The notes below the pieces were generated by a model. That model was not told where the DNA came from and made no database searches. It saw nothing but the letters and a program-made list of their open reading frames with translations. This document shows positions 9,025 through 20,397 of a stretch of DNA of 64,000 bases, piece after piece (position 1 is the stretch's first letter; each line of letters starts with the position of its first letter). The translations under genes and the position numbers were made by a program. This DNA is from Mermis nigrescens (Eukaryota > Nematoda > Enoplea > Mermithida > Mermithidae), in the NCBI GenBank assembly GCA_036768485.1, contig JAVLUZ010000338.1, forward strand, positions 1,001,401 through 1,065,400. Direction: 5' to 3'.

Positions 9025-10951
9025 AATTTTCTCGAAAAAAAATTTGCGCCGATTGCACAATTTTCCCCAAAAAATATGCGCCGATTCTCACCGCATTTAT
9101 CACATTGTCCTAGAGGTTTTTCTGCGCTGCCTGCATAAACAATATGCGCTATACACAAATTAGGCTCTTGTTCAAGTGTTGAATTACCGCACGTCTTTTC
9201 TTGTCCAGTCTCAAAATCGAAACACACATATTTGGTCTTTTGTTCTTCATCTTTTTCTTTAGATACGACTTGCATATAACTTTTATGATCAGAAACGGGC
9301 GCATCAGTTTAACACGTTTTGCAGAAAAAGTAGCCGCAGTTATGCTTCCGTATTTTATCGGCTCTATTTACATGTCGACCACAGTTTTTACACAGCATCT
9401 TTTGTTGACAAATCGATTGTTGATTTTTTCCGACTTTTTAATGATTTTCAAAACACTTCCGACCAAAAGTTGGAATATGTTTGGAATATGAATATATTCA
9501 AAGAAAACAATATATTTTGTTCGAATATGTTTTTTTAAATAAATTTTCCAAAAAACACTTTTCCAAAACGATTACAGTCCGTACATTCTGTGAGAGCTAT
9601 GTTTGAGCATGCAGAACCATTACAACACGGGCAGACTTTAGAACAACGGTGATCAATCTTATCGTTATAACTACACATGGGCGTGGGGGGTTTGAGTGGG
9701 TATGCACTCCCCAGAATTTGGAATATCCCCTCAGAAATCAAGATATCCCCCCAGAATTCGATTTTTGAATTTTTTTTGTTTTTCTACCGATTTTTTGATG
9801 CTATTGGATAGTGCTCGATGAGGAACGTCAAAAAATGGTGGTTTTCACCTTTTTTTAAATAAGACCACTTTTGGGACCATTTTTCGACCTTTGAAAATTT
9901 TTTCACCCCCTTCTCCCAAGAAATTTTTCACCACTCCCCCTTAGAATCAAGGTGCTGCCCACCTACGGTTATAACCCCTGTTACAAGCTTCACAAAAATA
10001 AGTACGGTTCATAAAGCCGGTCATACTGTCTATGACATCAAAATGATTATTGTTATGGTACAAATGTACAACTTTTTCTGTAGGCGGTCCTTCAAAAACT
10101 AAAGCATTACAAAAATCAGCGCTGAAAACTGTAATTTGAAAGTTTGGCATTGCAGCCTGCAATGCCTGCAGCTCCGGTATCCTACAAGGGTCTACATAGT
10201 CTTGAAGGCCTGCGAGAACCATCAGTTCTCGCGCTTTTGTTTGCTGCATCGTGTACCGATGAGTATCACCTTTACATATTGCTATATATTTGGATTTAAT
10301 AGTTTTGTAATCAGGTTTCCCATGTCTAGTGCACGCGCTTTTGCTACCACTAGAGCCCTAACATTGATAATCGATGTTCTTGATTGTTACAGAGCAGCGT
10401 CACATTTTCATTTCTTTTTCCAAATTGACACATTTACCTTTATGTTGTCCTGAGCCAATCGGGGTGCTAACCTGTACAATTTAGATGCGCGTTTCCCGGC
10501 TGTTCAAGCTGCACTTCCTCATTTGACTGCAAAATTTGTTCTATTGCATGTATGTACAATTTACTCACCATTCATTTGTTCGCCTTTTTGGAAAGAAATG
10601 ATGGCCGGCTTCTTTAACGTTGGATATGTAATTTGCAGGCCCACCTCTATGTCAGACGCACTTGTTCCGTCCAAAACTGTGTGATGACACTATCAGAAAC
10701 TTCGGCCAAATCTTTTTTCAAGTTGAGACGATCCAAATTTTTAAAATTCTAACGAATACGCTTGGCCTTCGGTGTTGAATTGTTTTATCTTTTGCGTTTC
10801 CGGCTACCCCCAGCCCATAAAAATCTGCAGGCGGGTAGCACTCGTCCACAACTTCTAAACTGTCCTCCCACTCCTTCCGCATTTCTTCGTCATTTTCGTA
10901 CCACGCGTCTTGTGTTTGCAACTCCTCACTCATTTCCACATCAAGATTCAT
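9025..10951 (-). pseudogene. Polinton-type family B DNA polymerase relic, minus-strand copy with N-terminus
   Basis: Read on the minus strand, an ATG at 10951 opens an acidic N-terminus (MNLDVEMSEEL...). The reading continues in broken frames past SSGSKSACTRHGK to an open stretch at 10249-9968 with LQALQAAMPNFQI, FSADFCNALVFEGPP and FMNRTYFCEACNRGYN. After a MITE-A insertion follow the zinc-binding pairs HRCSKVCPCC, TECTDCNRF and CKNCGRH, then YVCFDFETGQEKTC (Exo I-like) and CDKCGENRRIFF, ending near 9025. It covers the same region as the plus copy plus the N-terminus, and lacks Exo II and the polymerase domain. Near the end, a RRIFFGENC-like segment is repeated (9025-9095). The family is established for Maverick/Polinton elements; this copy is dead. 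Confidence 0.75.
9672..9967 (+). mobile_element. MITE-A copy 10 inserted in the minus-strand polymerase
   Basis: This 296-bp copy runs from TACACATGGGCG to GCTGCCCACCTACG, flanked by perfect GTTATAAC repeats (9664-9671, 9968-9975). It occupies the same codons as copy 5 in the plus-strand polymerase. Confidence 0.9.
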
Positions 10952-11689
10952 TTAATTGAGAAAACAATTTCAGAGCAAAAATTCAGATGTTGAGACGAAC
11001 AATAATTTTTGAGAATGATTTTTTCCTGCCTGCTCTAGACTATTATTGGTATCAATGAAACCGGAAATTTCCAGTTTTTCCAGGACTACATAGTACTAGA
11101 GAAATAATTATATGCTCTGAAATCAGAACAGACCCTTGAAATGTAGCATGCTATGGGATCTTGAACTTTGTCACTTGTTTATGACTCATCGTCTGCATGC
11201 ACTGTGAACTAAAAATAGAGCAGGTCGGCGCTTCGCGCCATTGCTTCAACGTGCAATAAACCAACATGGCTGTTGATCTAAACTAAAATTAGAACAGGCT
11301 GTAAACAGTAGATGTGTAGCTGATGCTGCTCGCATCTTATACAAATTAGGTAGGAGGCAATTAAAATTAATTGGTTCTGCCCGTCCAGGATAACCGACTG
11401 TGCATTAAAAGTGCGGCGCTTTATGATTTAGTTCGCGTGTTTATTGTGTAGTAGTGTGCCCCAAAATATGGCAATTCGCTCCATTCTGAAGATAGAATGC
11501 TCGAGTCCGGCGCTTCGCGCCTACACTTCAAGTTGTACTGTGCTTTATCATTGTAATGCTCGAAATTCGGCGCTCACGTGTCTATACTTTAACACTAGCA
11601 TCTTTTATCATTGTAACGCTCAAGGGGTTCAGGAGCACTATTGTTATTTATTTTTATTATTATTTTATTATTTTTATTATTATTTTTCA
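10952..11689. repeat. Possible LINE 5' region with CGGCGCTTCGCGCC motifs
   Basis: The stretch holds dispersed GGCGCTTCGCGCC words (about 11227 and 11510). It also holds two diverged units of about 60 bp at 11500-11622, each with GGCGCT, a CTACACTT/CTATACTT word and TTTATCATTGTAA. A TTATT-rich simple stretch at 11640-11700 follows. It sits directly upstream of the Jockey-like LINE and may be its 5' leader. No coding content was recognised. Confidence 0.35.
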
Positions 11690-14168
11690 CTATTATTTCA
11701 ACGCCCATCACAACCTATGGCACTCAATGATCAATGACAAGCGTGGCAATATAATTGCTGATCTAATTGACCAATCCGACCTGCTCCCTTTAAATGAAAA
11801 ATGCGTTACTCGTCTCCCCTCAACAAACAAACAGCGTCCAACGTCTCCAGACATTTCGCTTGCATCTTCTAATTTAGCAACATCCTTACAATGGAGCACA
11901 GAAATTACCCTCGCATCGGACCATCTACCAATTTTGGTCAAAATCGACTTCTCCATGGAGTATGTTACATCGGCTAAAAGAACATATGTAAACTTCAGCA
12001 AGGCTGATAACGTCTCCTGACATTTCGCTTGCATCTTCTAATTTAGCAACATCCTTACAATGGAGCACAGAAATTACCCTCGCATCGGACCATCTACCAA
12101 TTTTGGTCAAAATCGACTTCTCCATGGAGTATGTTACATCGGCTAAAAGAACATATGTAAACTTCAGCAAGGCTGATTGGAAACTTTTCACGGACATTAC
12201 TGAGCAAATTCTCCTGTCATCGCGACTTAATGCTCATTTGTCTGTCTATGAAAGAGAACTTACACTCCAGCGTGCGATAATCGCCTGCTGCTAAGAAGTT
12301 GATACCTTATGGTCGTCGTAAACTTTACAACCCATCTTTATCAGACCATATTCGGGGACTCGTCAAAGAACGTGACTCGATCAGAGCAGTTAATCCATCC
12401 TCTGCTAGAATTGCTATTATAAACGAAATTATTGTCAAAGAATGTGACCAAGAAAAAATGCGAAAATGGCACGATTTTGTCACACCAGCTAGACCATCGC
12501 TCAGCTAATGTAAAACATCTCTGGGCAACGGTTAAATCATTGGATGGGAAAAGTCGAGGAATTGACAATGTACCTATTCGTTTTGATAGTGGTGAAGAAA
12601 TTAATCATCGAAAAATCGCCACAAAGCTCTTAAAACAATTTACGGCAGTTTGACAACATTATTCTTCTACCGCTACACGCTGTATCATCCGTCATGTACA
12701 TAGCAAACAATTACAACAAGTGCTCTTCACCATCAACGAGGTGAAATTAGCTATCACCTCAGCCAAAAACTCAAGGGCTTTTAGTCCAGATGGCATTGCC
12801 ATGCTATTCTTGAAGCATTTGGGCTCCTGTGGCCTCCAAACGTTGACTGACTTATTGAACCTATCTGCATCACTTTACCTGTTATTTGGAAACGCTCCAC
12901 CATCATCGCACTTCCCAAACCAGGCAAAGAACCAAACACAGCCTCCTCTTACCGCCCCATCTCAATCCTATGCCCAGCAGCAAAGATAATGGAACGTTTA
13001 TTGCTTCCAATAATTGTAGAACACCTTCCACCTGCGGCTCATCAGCATGGTTTCCGACCACGTCACTCAACTACATCTGCCCTGCTTAACTTGTCCACAG
13101 CAATCTGCCAAGGATTCAACTGCCCTAAACCAGCTAAGAGAACTATTGCTATAGCTCTAGACCTCAGTAAAGCATTTGACTCAGTTGACCACATGACGTT
13201 AATCAAGATCTTGGCGGACTCCACAATGCCTGGTTGGACTTGTTGCTGGTTGGTGGCATATTTACACGGAAGAAAAGCCAAATGTCAGTTTAGAAACTCA
13301 TCGTCAAGTTACGCCATCACCAGAATGGGTGTGCCTCAAGGTTCGGTGATCTCACCAGCTCTTTTTAATGCTTACATTCGTGAGCTTTCCAAGGCCACCA
13401 CCACACATTCATATCGTATCATACGCTGACGACATTACCATCTTCACCAGCGACTCGGATGTGAAAACAATGGAAACAAATTCGAACAACTATCTGACAG
13501 ACATTTCCTCATTTTTTTCAGCAGCGTCACCTCACAATCTCGACAGAAAAATCTACTTGTACGTTGTTTACTCCTGAGACACGCCAACACTCACTGGAAC
13601 TAAACATTTTTATTAATAATGCTCGGCTTTAAACCGTTAAGAACCCTAAAATTCTTGGGGTTCTCTTCGACCCAAGTCTTTGTTTCAAACAACACGTTGA
13701 AGCTCTGAAATCTTGTATTCAGAAACAGGAAACAACATCATTAAAGCTTTAGCTGGCCGATCATGGGGCTCTAACAAAGAAACATCGCTCCTCACTTATA
13801 AGGCAATCTGTAGATCGGTTCTTAATTATGCGGCACCAGTTTGGACACCAACACTAACATCCTCAAATCTTGCCAAACTCCAAATCTGCCAGAACATCGC
13901 ACTTAGAACTATTACTGGCTGCCTTCAAATGTCGCCAATTGACCATCTACACAGTGAAACACGTATGCTGACGGTCAAAGTCCACAATCGACTTTTGACA
14001 GACCAATTCTATGCATCTTGCCTCCACGACCAACATCCGTGCAGGCAACTTTTTGGTTGTCTCTGGACCACCTACACGGCGGCAACGGAACTTTCGGCTG
14101 AAAAACACGCTTAAAATGTATTCGAACGACAGAGTCAAACGGCACCTAACAACTTTGCCCTCGACTAT
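11690..14168 (+). mobile_element. Jockey-like non-LTR retrotransposon, endonuclease and RT part (interrupted, decayed)
   Basis: The + strand encodes, across several frames, the C-terminal half of an APE-type endonuclease: NAHHNLWHS, SPDISLAS at about 11850 and SDHLPI at about 11918. A linker follows, then reverse transcriptase: FRPRHSTTSALL, motif A LDLSKAFDSVDH near 13157, motif B GVPQGSVISPALFN near 13327 and catalytic YADD at 13422-13433, then a thumb-like region to about 14145. The endonuclease nicks the target and the RT copies the element RNA there. Frameshifts near 12290, 12500, 12980, 13420 and 13580, plus a 169-bp internal duplication, show it is inactive. The C-terminus continues at 34001 after a 19.8 kb insertion. 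Jockey-like is inferred from motif spelling. Confidence 0.8.
11840..12177 (+). repeat. 169-bp tandem duplication inside the LINE endonuclease
   Basis: Unit 1 (11840-12008) and unit 2 (12009-12177) are near-identical, both starting AACGTCTCC and ending AAGGCTGAT. A visible difference is CCAGAC versus CCTGAC at the start, which makes a TGA in the second unit. The duplication repeats the SPDISLAS-to-SDHLPI segment. Confidence 0.9.
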
Positions 14169-14173
14169 GGAAA

Positions 14174-14254
14174 GCGAGGCGGCTCATTTGAAATATTTCA
14201 GTGATGTCAAATATTATGCATGATATCCCTGAAATATTTCAAATGACCGCTCGC
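14174..14254. repeat. Left terminal hairpin of the foldback element
   Basis: GCGAGGCGG-TCATTTGAAATATTTCAG is mirrored by CTGAAATATTTCAAATGACC-GCTCGC around a short AT-rich loop. An 81-bp palindrome thus forms the very tip of the element. The stem word TTTGAAATATTTCAGTGAT resembles the array monomer. Confidence 0.85.
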
Positions 14255-14495
14255 TAACACCATGAAAATTCAAAACACTATCACAGACAAAAATCAAAAA
14301 TATGACCCTTGTGGTATGAAAAAACGTGTTTTTTAGTCACTTATCAGTGCTCAATAACACTCAAATATTTCAAATTCAGGTCAAGACTTATCAATCATCA
14401 CAATCAAATTTATGAACCCAATGGTTTGAATTTTTTGAAAAGATTACTCCATTTTGATATTCTTAATAGGGATCATTAAAAGAATTTTCCGAAAG

Positions 14496-17400
14496 ACATT
14501 AAGATCACTCTAATTTTTCAAAAAAAGTTGAGATCACTGTAATTTTTCAAAAACACTTTGAGATCACTGTAATTTTTCAAAAACACGTTGAGATCACTGT
14601 AATTTTTCAAAATAATGTTGAGATCACTGTAATTTTTCAAAAACACGTTGAGATCACTGTAATATTTCAAAAACGAGATCACTCTTACTTTTTTGAAAAA
14701 CACGTTGAGATCACTGTAGTTTTTCAAAAAAAGTTGAGATCACTGTAATTTTTCAAAAACACGTTGAGATCACTGTAATTTTTCAAAAAAAAGTTGAGAT
14801 CACTGTAATTTTTCAAAAGCGTGTTGAGATCACTGTAATTTTTCAAAAACACGTTGAGATCACTGTAATTTTTCAAAAAAAGTTGAGATCACTGTAATTT
14901 TTCAAAAACACGTTGAGATCACTGTAAATTTTCAAAAAAAAGTTGAGATCACTGTAATTTTTCAAAAACACGTTGAGATCTTTGTAATTTCTCAAAAAAA
15001 GTTGAGATCACTGTAATTTTTCAAAAACACGTTGAGATCACTGTAATTTTTCAAAAAAAGTTAAGATCACTGTAATTTTTCAAAAACACTTTGAGATCAC
15101 TGTAATTTTTCAAAAACACGTTGAGATCACTGTAATTTTTCAAAAAAAGTTGAGATCACTGTAATTTTACAAAAGCACGTTGAGATCACTGTAATTTTTC
15201 AAAAACACGTTGAGATCACTGTAATTTTTCAAAAAAAGTTGAGATCACTGTAATTTTTCAAAAACACGTTGAGATCTTTGTAATTTCTCAAAAAAAGTTG
15301 AGATCACTGTAATTTTTCAAAAACACGTTGAGATCACTGTAATTTTTCAAAAAAAGTTAAGATCACTGTAATTTTTCAAAAACACTTTGAGATCACTGTA
15401 ATTTTTCAAAAACACGTTGAGATCACTGTAATTTTTCAAAAAAAGTTGAGATCACTGTAATTTTACAAAAGCACGTTGAGATCACTGTAATTTTTCAAAA
15501 ACACGTTGAGATCACTGTAATTTTTCAAAAAAAGTTGAGATCACTGTAATTTTTCAAAAACACGTTGAGATCTTTGTAATTTCTCAAAAAAAGTTGAGAT
15601 CACTGTAATTTTTCAAAAACACGTTGAGATCACTGTAATTTTTCAAAAAAAGTTAAGATCACTGTAATTTTTCAAAAACACTTTGAGATCACTGTAATTT
15701 TTCAAAAACACGTTGAGATCACTGTAATTTTTCAAAAAAAGTTGAGATCACTGTAATTTTACAAAAGCACGTTGAGATCACTGTAATTTTTCAAAAACAC
15801 GTTGAGATCACTGTAATATTTCAAAAACGAGATCACTTTACTTTTTGAAAAACACGTTGAGATCCCTGTAGTTTTTCAAAAAAAGTTGAGATCACTGTAA
15901 TTTTTCAAAAACACGTTGAGATCACTGTAATTTTTCAAAAAAAAGTTGAGATCACTGTAATTTTTCAAAAGCGTGTTGAGATCACTGTAATTTTTCAAAA
16001 ACACGTTGAGATCACTGTAATTTTTCAAAAAAAGTTGAGATCACTGTAATTTTTCAAAAACACGTTGAGATCACTGTAAATTTTCAAAAAAAAAGTTGAG
16101 ATCACTGTAATTTTTCAAAAACACGTTGAGATCTTTGTAATTTCTCAAGAAAAGTTGAGATCACTGTAATTTTTCAAAAACACGTTGAGATCACTGTAAT
16201 TTTTCAAAAAAGTTAAGATCACTGTAATTTTTCAAAAACACTTTGAGATCACTGTAATTTTTCAAAAACACGTTGAGATCACTGTAATTTTTCAAAAAAA
16301 GTTGAGATCACTGTAATTTTACAAAAGCACGTTGAGATCACTGTAATTTTTCAAAAACACGTTGAGATCACTGTAATTTTTCAAAAAAAGTTGAGATCAC
16401 TGTAATTTTTCAAAAACACGTTGAGATCTTTGTAATTTCTCAAGAAAAGTTGAGATCACTGTAATTTTTCAAAAACACGTTGAGATCACTGTAATTTTTC
16501 AAAAAAAGTTAAGATCACTGTAATTTTTCAAAAACACTTTGAGATCACTGTAATTTTTCAAAAACACGTTGAGATCACTGTAATTTTTCAAAAAAAGTTG
16601 AGATCACTGTAATTTTACAAAAGCACGTTGAGATCACTGTAATTTTTCAAAAACACGTTGAGATCACTGTAATTTTTCAAAAAAAGTTGAGATCACTGTA
16701 ATTTTTCAAAAACACGTTGAGATCTTTGTAATTTCTCAAAAAAAGTTGAGATCACTGTAATTTTTCAAAAACACGTTGAGATCACTGTAATTTTTCAAAA
16801 AAAGTTAAGATCACTGTAATTTTTCAAAAACACTTTGAGATCACTGTAATTTTTCAAAAACACGTTGAGATCACTGTAATTTTTCAAAAAAAGTTGAGAT
16901 CACTGTAATTTTACAAAAGCACGTTGAGATCACTGTAATTTTTCAAAAACACGTTGAGATCACTGTAATTTTTCAAAAAAAGTTGAGATCACTGTAATTT
17001 TTCAAAAACACGTTGAGATCTTTGTAATTTCTCAAAAAAGTTGAGATCACTGTAATTTTTCAAAAACACGTTGAGATCACTGTAATTTTTCAAAAAAGTT
17101 AAGATCACTGTAATTTTTCAAAAACACTTTGAGATCACTGTAATTTTTCAAAAACACGTTGAGATCACTGTAATTTTTCAAAAAAGTTGAGATCACTGTA
17201 ATTTTACAAAAGCACGTTGAGATCACTGTAATTTTTCAAAAACACGTTGAGATCACTGTAATTTTTCAAAAAAGTTGAGATCACTGTAATTTTTCAAAAA
17301 CACGTTGAGATCACTGTAAATTTTCAAAAAAAAGTTGAGATCACTGTAATTTTTCAAAAACACGTTGAGATCACTGTAATTTTTCAAAAACACAGTTGAG

Positions 17401-17515
17401 ATCACTGTAATTTTTCAAAAAAACGTTGAGATCACTGTAATTTTTCAAAAACACGTTGAGATCACTGTAATTTTTCAAAAACACGTTGAGATCACTTTAA
17501 TTTTTCAAAAAAAGA
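14496..17515 (-). repeat. Left 29-30 bp satellite array (about 100 units) with a ~296-bp higher-order period
   Basis: The basic unit is GAGATCACTGTAATTTTTCA followed by AAAACACGTT (30 bp) or AAAAAAGTT (29 bp). Marker variants such as GATCTTTGTAATTTCTC recur at 14977, 15273, 15569, 16130, 16425, 16721 and 17017. That is 295-296 bp apart, except one gap of 561 bp, so ten monomers amplify as a block. It is non-coding; the array is inverted relative to the right array, hence the minus strand is given. Confidence 0.9.
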
Positions 17516-18071
17516 TATCACTTACTTTTTTAATACACAATTTGAGATTAACGTTTTTTTCAAATGCAAACGAGATCAACGTCGGAAATCAAAGGTCTTT
17601 GAAGCGAAAGTTTGTCATAAGAGCGGACTTATTACTGTAGAGAAGAAGAAAAGTACATATGACGCAATGCAATGCACGGGGCGCAGAACAGGAAAAACTG
17701 TTGATGAAGCGATGTGCCTGGTTTGGTTTAAAGTTAAAACCACGCCTAGGAACAGGGGGATCGCGCAGACTTTTCATAGCCCAAAATTTTGGGAGGGGTT
17801 CGGCATTACTGGGAGGGGGAAGTGGGCTTCAACTTTTGGCTGAACAATGGCTAAAATGCTCTAAATACCAAGTCTTAGCTTAAAAAAGTCCTAGACTTCG
17901 AGAATTTTCTCTTCGGGGGACCCTGGTTGGAAATAAAAATTTTTTTATTCTGGGGTAAGCGCTCTACGGCTGGTTACATATCTGCGGCTATTGGATTCTC
18001 ACGATATTTAATGCATCTGAGTTTCATGATTTACAAAGTGTACAGCTCTAGTTGTCGTAAAACTTCTTTAA
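17516..18071 (+). repeat. Inner unique part of the left inverted repeat
   Basis: The stretch includes GTAGAGAAGAAGAAAAGTAC, CAAAATTTTGGGAGGGGTT and CTCTAGTTGTCGTAAAACTT. Each is found as its reverse complement, with scattered differences, in 19831-20397. Open frames across it (for example 17659-17883) are not conserved in the partner arm. Confidence 0.85.
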
Positions 18072-18192
18072 TTCATCCTTTGGTTTCCTTATGGTTTGAA
18101 AAATTTGTGTCGTGCTTCTCCACTGCGAAACAATATCCTGATTACGGGCCCGCGTCTATTGTCGAAGAGTCGATAATGCTTATGTAGCTATT

Positions 18193-18601
18193 TAATGGCG
18201 TAGCCAGTGGGGGAAGGGGGAAGTCCCCCCCCCCTTGGGGAAAAATTTTTAAATTTTCAAAAAGTGAGCAATATGGTTGCGTGATGCTGTTTTGCGATGA
18301 AAAATCGAAAAATTCGGTGCTTCGCGCCGGTTTATTCTATTATTTGGCAGTTTCTACCATTTTATTGGTGGTAAATCAAAAAATTAGCGCTTCGGGCGCA
18401 TGAGAAGCATCTTTTCCGTCAAAAACATGAAAAATTTTTTGAGAAAATTTAATTTTTTAATGGCTTAAATCGTGCAGGATGATGTGAAAAGCCCAAAAAA
18501 ACACGTTATTTAACGGCCCTGCGCCCTTTTACGCGTTTTTTAGACAAAAATTTTTTTTTCGGAATTTCCCCTCCCTGGAAAAAATCCTGGCTACGCCTAT
18601 G
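18193..18601 (+). mobile_element. hAT-like short element C with a perfect 8-bp target duplication
   Basis: This 409-bp element has ends TAATGGCGTAGCCAG and CTGGCTACGCCTATG, inverted over GGCGTAGCCAG. It is flanked by TAGCTATT at 18185-18192 and 18602-18609. The interior is G-run and A/T-rich and non-coding. It inserted into the loop after or during assembly of the foldback element. Confidence 0.85.
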
Positions 18602-18929
18602 TAGCTATTGCCAATGAACTAAGCCTAAGCCTAAGGATAATACGTAAAACAGCTTATTTAACAACTTAAGTTACTATTATTTAGAAGTGTCAAGTTTGCT
18701 CCATTTCCCTGGTGAAGATGGTATATATGAATAAAAACGCTGGACTTGACACAACGCTGTTAGTAAAAAATTGCCAATTGAAAAACTCTTACGGAAACAT
18801 GCAGAAACTTGCATCTGATTACCTAAGTCTTAGGCTTATACTTTTAATGTGCATGAGTGACCGAAATATTGTTGCTAGTCTGTTTAAATTATGCCATAGT
18901 CACACTTGTAATGTCTAAATATTTTGGTT

Positions 18930-19135
18930 TGGGTTACCCGGCCAATTGGGGGGGGGGTAATTAATGAACTTCAATTTTTGGCCATAAACGGCCGAAAAAA
19001 TTCGATGTAATTTAAAAATCTGGGGCGGGGGTCAAAAATTTTCTGGCTGTTGGGAATAGGAGGGGACGACCGACTTGGGGTATCCCCCATTCCCTCTCTA
19101 ACATGTATAGCCTCAGTACCTTGATGTGTCGATCG
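18930..19135 (+). repeat. G-rich dispersed repeat D, copy 1
   Basis: It shares GGGGCGGGG-TCAAAAATTTTCTGGC and a CCCTCTCTAACATGTATAGCC end with copy 2 at 19545-19765. The left edge is decayed. Non-coding. Confidence 0.5.
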
Positions 19136-19544
19136 AAATTTTCACTCCATTTACTGACATGCTACTTTGAGGCTTTTGAAGAAAGAATGGTTATCACAAT
19201 GAATAGGCAACAATACTTTTACTGCATCGTGGCTAATGGCGATCTAATATAGTTCTGAATTTTATTAACTCAAATAATAGATAGGCCCGAAGTATTTTTA
19301 TGTAAATTTAACTCAAAAACACGCCCAAAATTGATCAATTTCTGTATTTTCAGCGTTAAAAGTGATCTAATGCAGTCAATGGAATAAGAAAGCTTATAAA
19401 ATGCGATTTTATCATTAACAAACGTTTGATGGGCTATTTTGATCATTTTGGACGCTTATACAGCAAAAAAATCGTGAAGATTAACTTTACTATTTTGGAT
19501 TTTTGGGATTTAACCCTACCCTAACCCGACCCTGAACTTGTGCA

Positions 19545-19765
19545 CCTATGGTCAGACATGCAACGGCTCGAAATTTCGGTAGGGGGTTCTCCGGATATTT
19601 TCTGGTGGGGGGAATAATGGCTAAAAATTTCAATTTTTCATCAAAATCGGGGCGGGGGGAGTCAAAAATTTTCTGGCTTTAGGGGCAATGGGGTGGAGGA
19701 CGACCAACTTTGGGTGGAGGGATCCCTCCCATCCACTCTCTGACATGTCTGCCTATGGTACTTTT
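19545..19765 (+). repeat. G-rich dispersed repeat D, copy 2
   Basis: The ends CCTATGGTCAGACATG and CATGTCTGCCTATGG form imperfect inverted termini, which suggests another MITE family. Its interior GTCAAAAATTTTCTGGC is shared with copy 1. I could not read a secure target duplication. Confidence 0.5.
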
Positions 19766-19830
19766 GTCATAATTCTGTTTGCCCTAAACGATAAAAAACA
19801 ATAAAGTTCAAGAAGAAATCGAATGGAATT

Positions 19831-20397
19831 TTAAAGAAGTTTTACGACAACTAGAGCTGTACACTTTGTAAATCATGAAACTCAGATACATTAAATATGG
19901 TGAGAATCCAATGGCCGCAGATGTGTAACCAGCCGTAGAGCGCTTCCCCCAAAATAAAAAATTTTTTATTTCCAATTAGGGTTTCCCGAAAGAGAAAATT
20001 CCCGGAGTCTAGGACTTTTTTAAGCTAAGACTTGGTTCTTAGAGCATTTTAACCATTTTTCAGCCAAAAGTTGAAGCCCACTTCCCCCTCCCAGTAATGC
20101 CAAACCCCTCCCAAAATTTTGGGCTATGAAAAGTCTGGGCGATATCTCCCCCTATTCATAGGCGTGGTTTTAACTTTAAACCAAACCAGGCACATCGCTT
20201 CATCGACCGTTTTTCCTGTTCTGTGCCCCATGCGTTGCATTGCGTCATATGTACAATTCTTCTTCTCTACAGTAATAAGTCCGCTCTTATGACAAACTTT
20301 CGCTTCAAAGACCTTTGATTTCCGATGTTGATCTCGTTTGCATTTGAAAAAAAAACGTTAATCTCAAATTGTGTTTTGAAAAAAGTAAGTGATATCT
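19831..20397 (-). repeat. Inner unique part of the right inverted repeat
   Basis: Reverse-complement partner of 17516-18071. Differences are scattered substitutions and small indels, so the arms are old or have not been fully homogenised. Confidence 0.85.

Larger units (their letters stand above)
18072..19830. other. Loop of the foldback element
   Basis: This unpaired centre holds a small hAT-like element (18193-18601), a three-unit CCTAAG stretch (about 18619-18636), two related G-rich short repeats (about 18930-19135 and 19545-19765) and AT-rich filler. A 68-codon open frame at 18712-18918 has balanced composition but no motif I recognise. No DDE transposase or other enzyme signature was seen. 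Confidence 0.6.

Noticed and set aside
9201..9491. Plus-strand open frame of 96 codons
   Set aside because: Antisense shadow of the minus-strand polymerase relic (Exo I-like FDFET and CxxC motifs lie on the other strand).
14496..17515. Centromeric satellite
   Set aside because: The array is bounded inside an inverted-repeat element that interrupts a LINE, so it is part of a mobile unit. A centromere would not be expected to have such ends, though related satellite elsewhere in the genome cannot be excluded.
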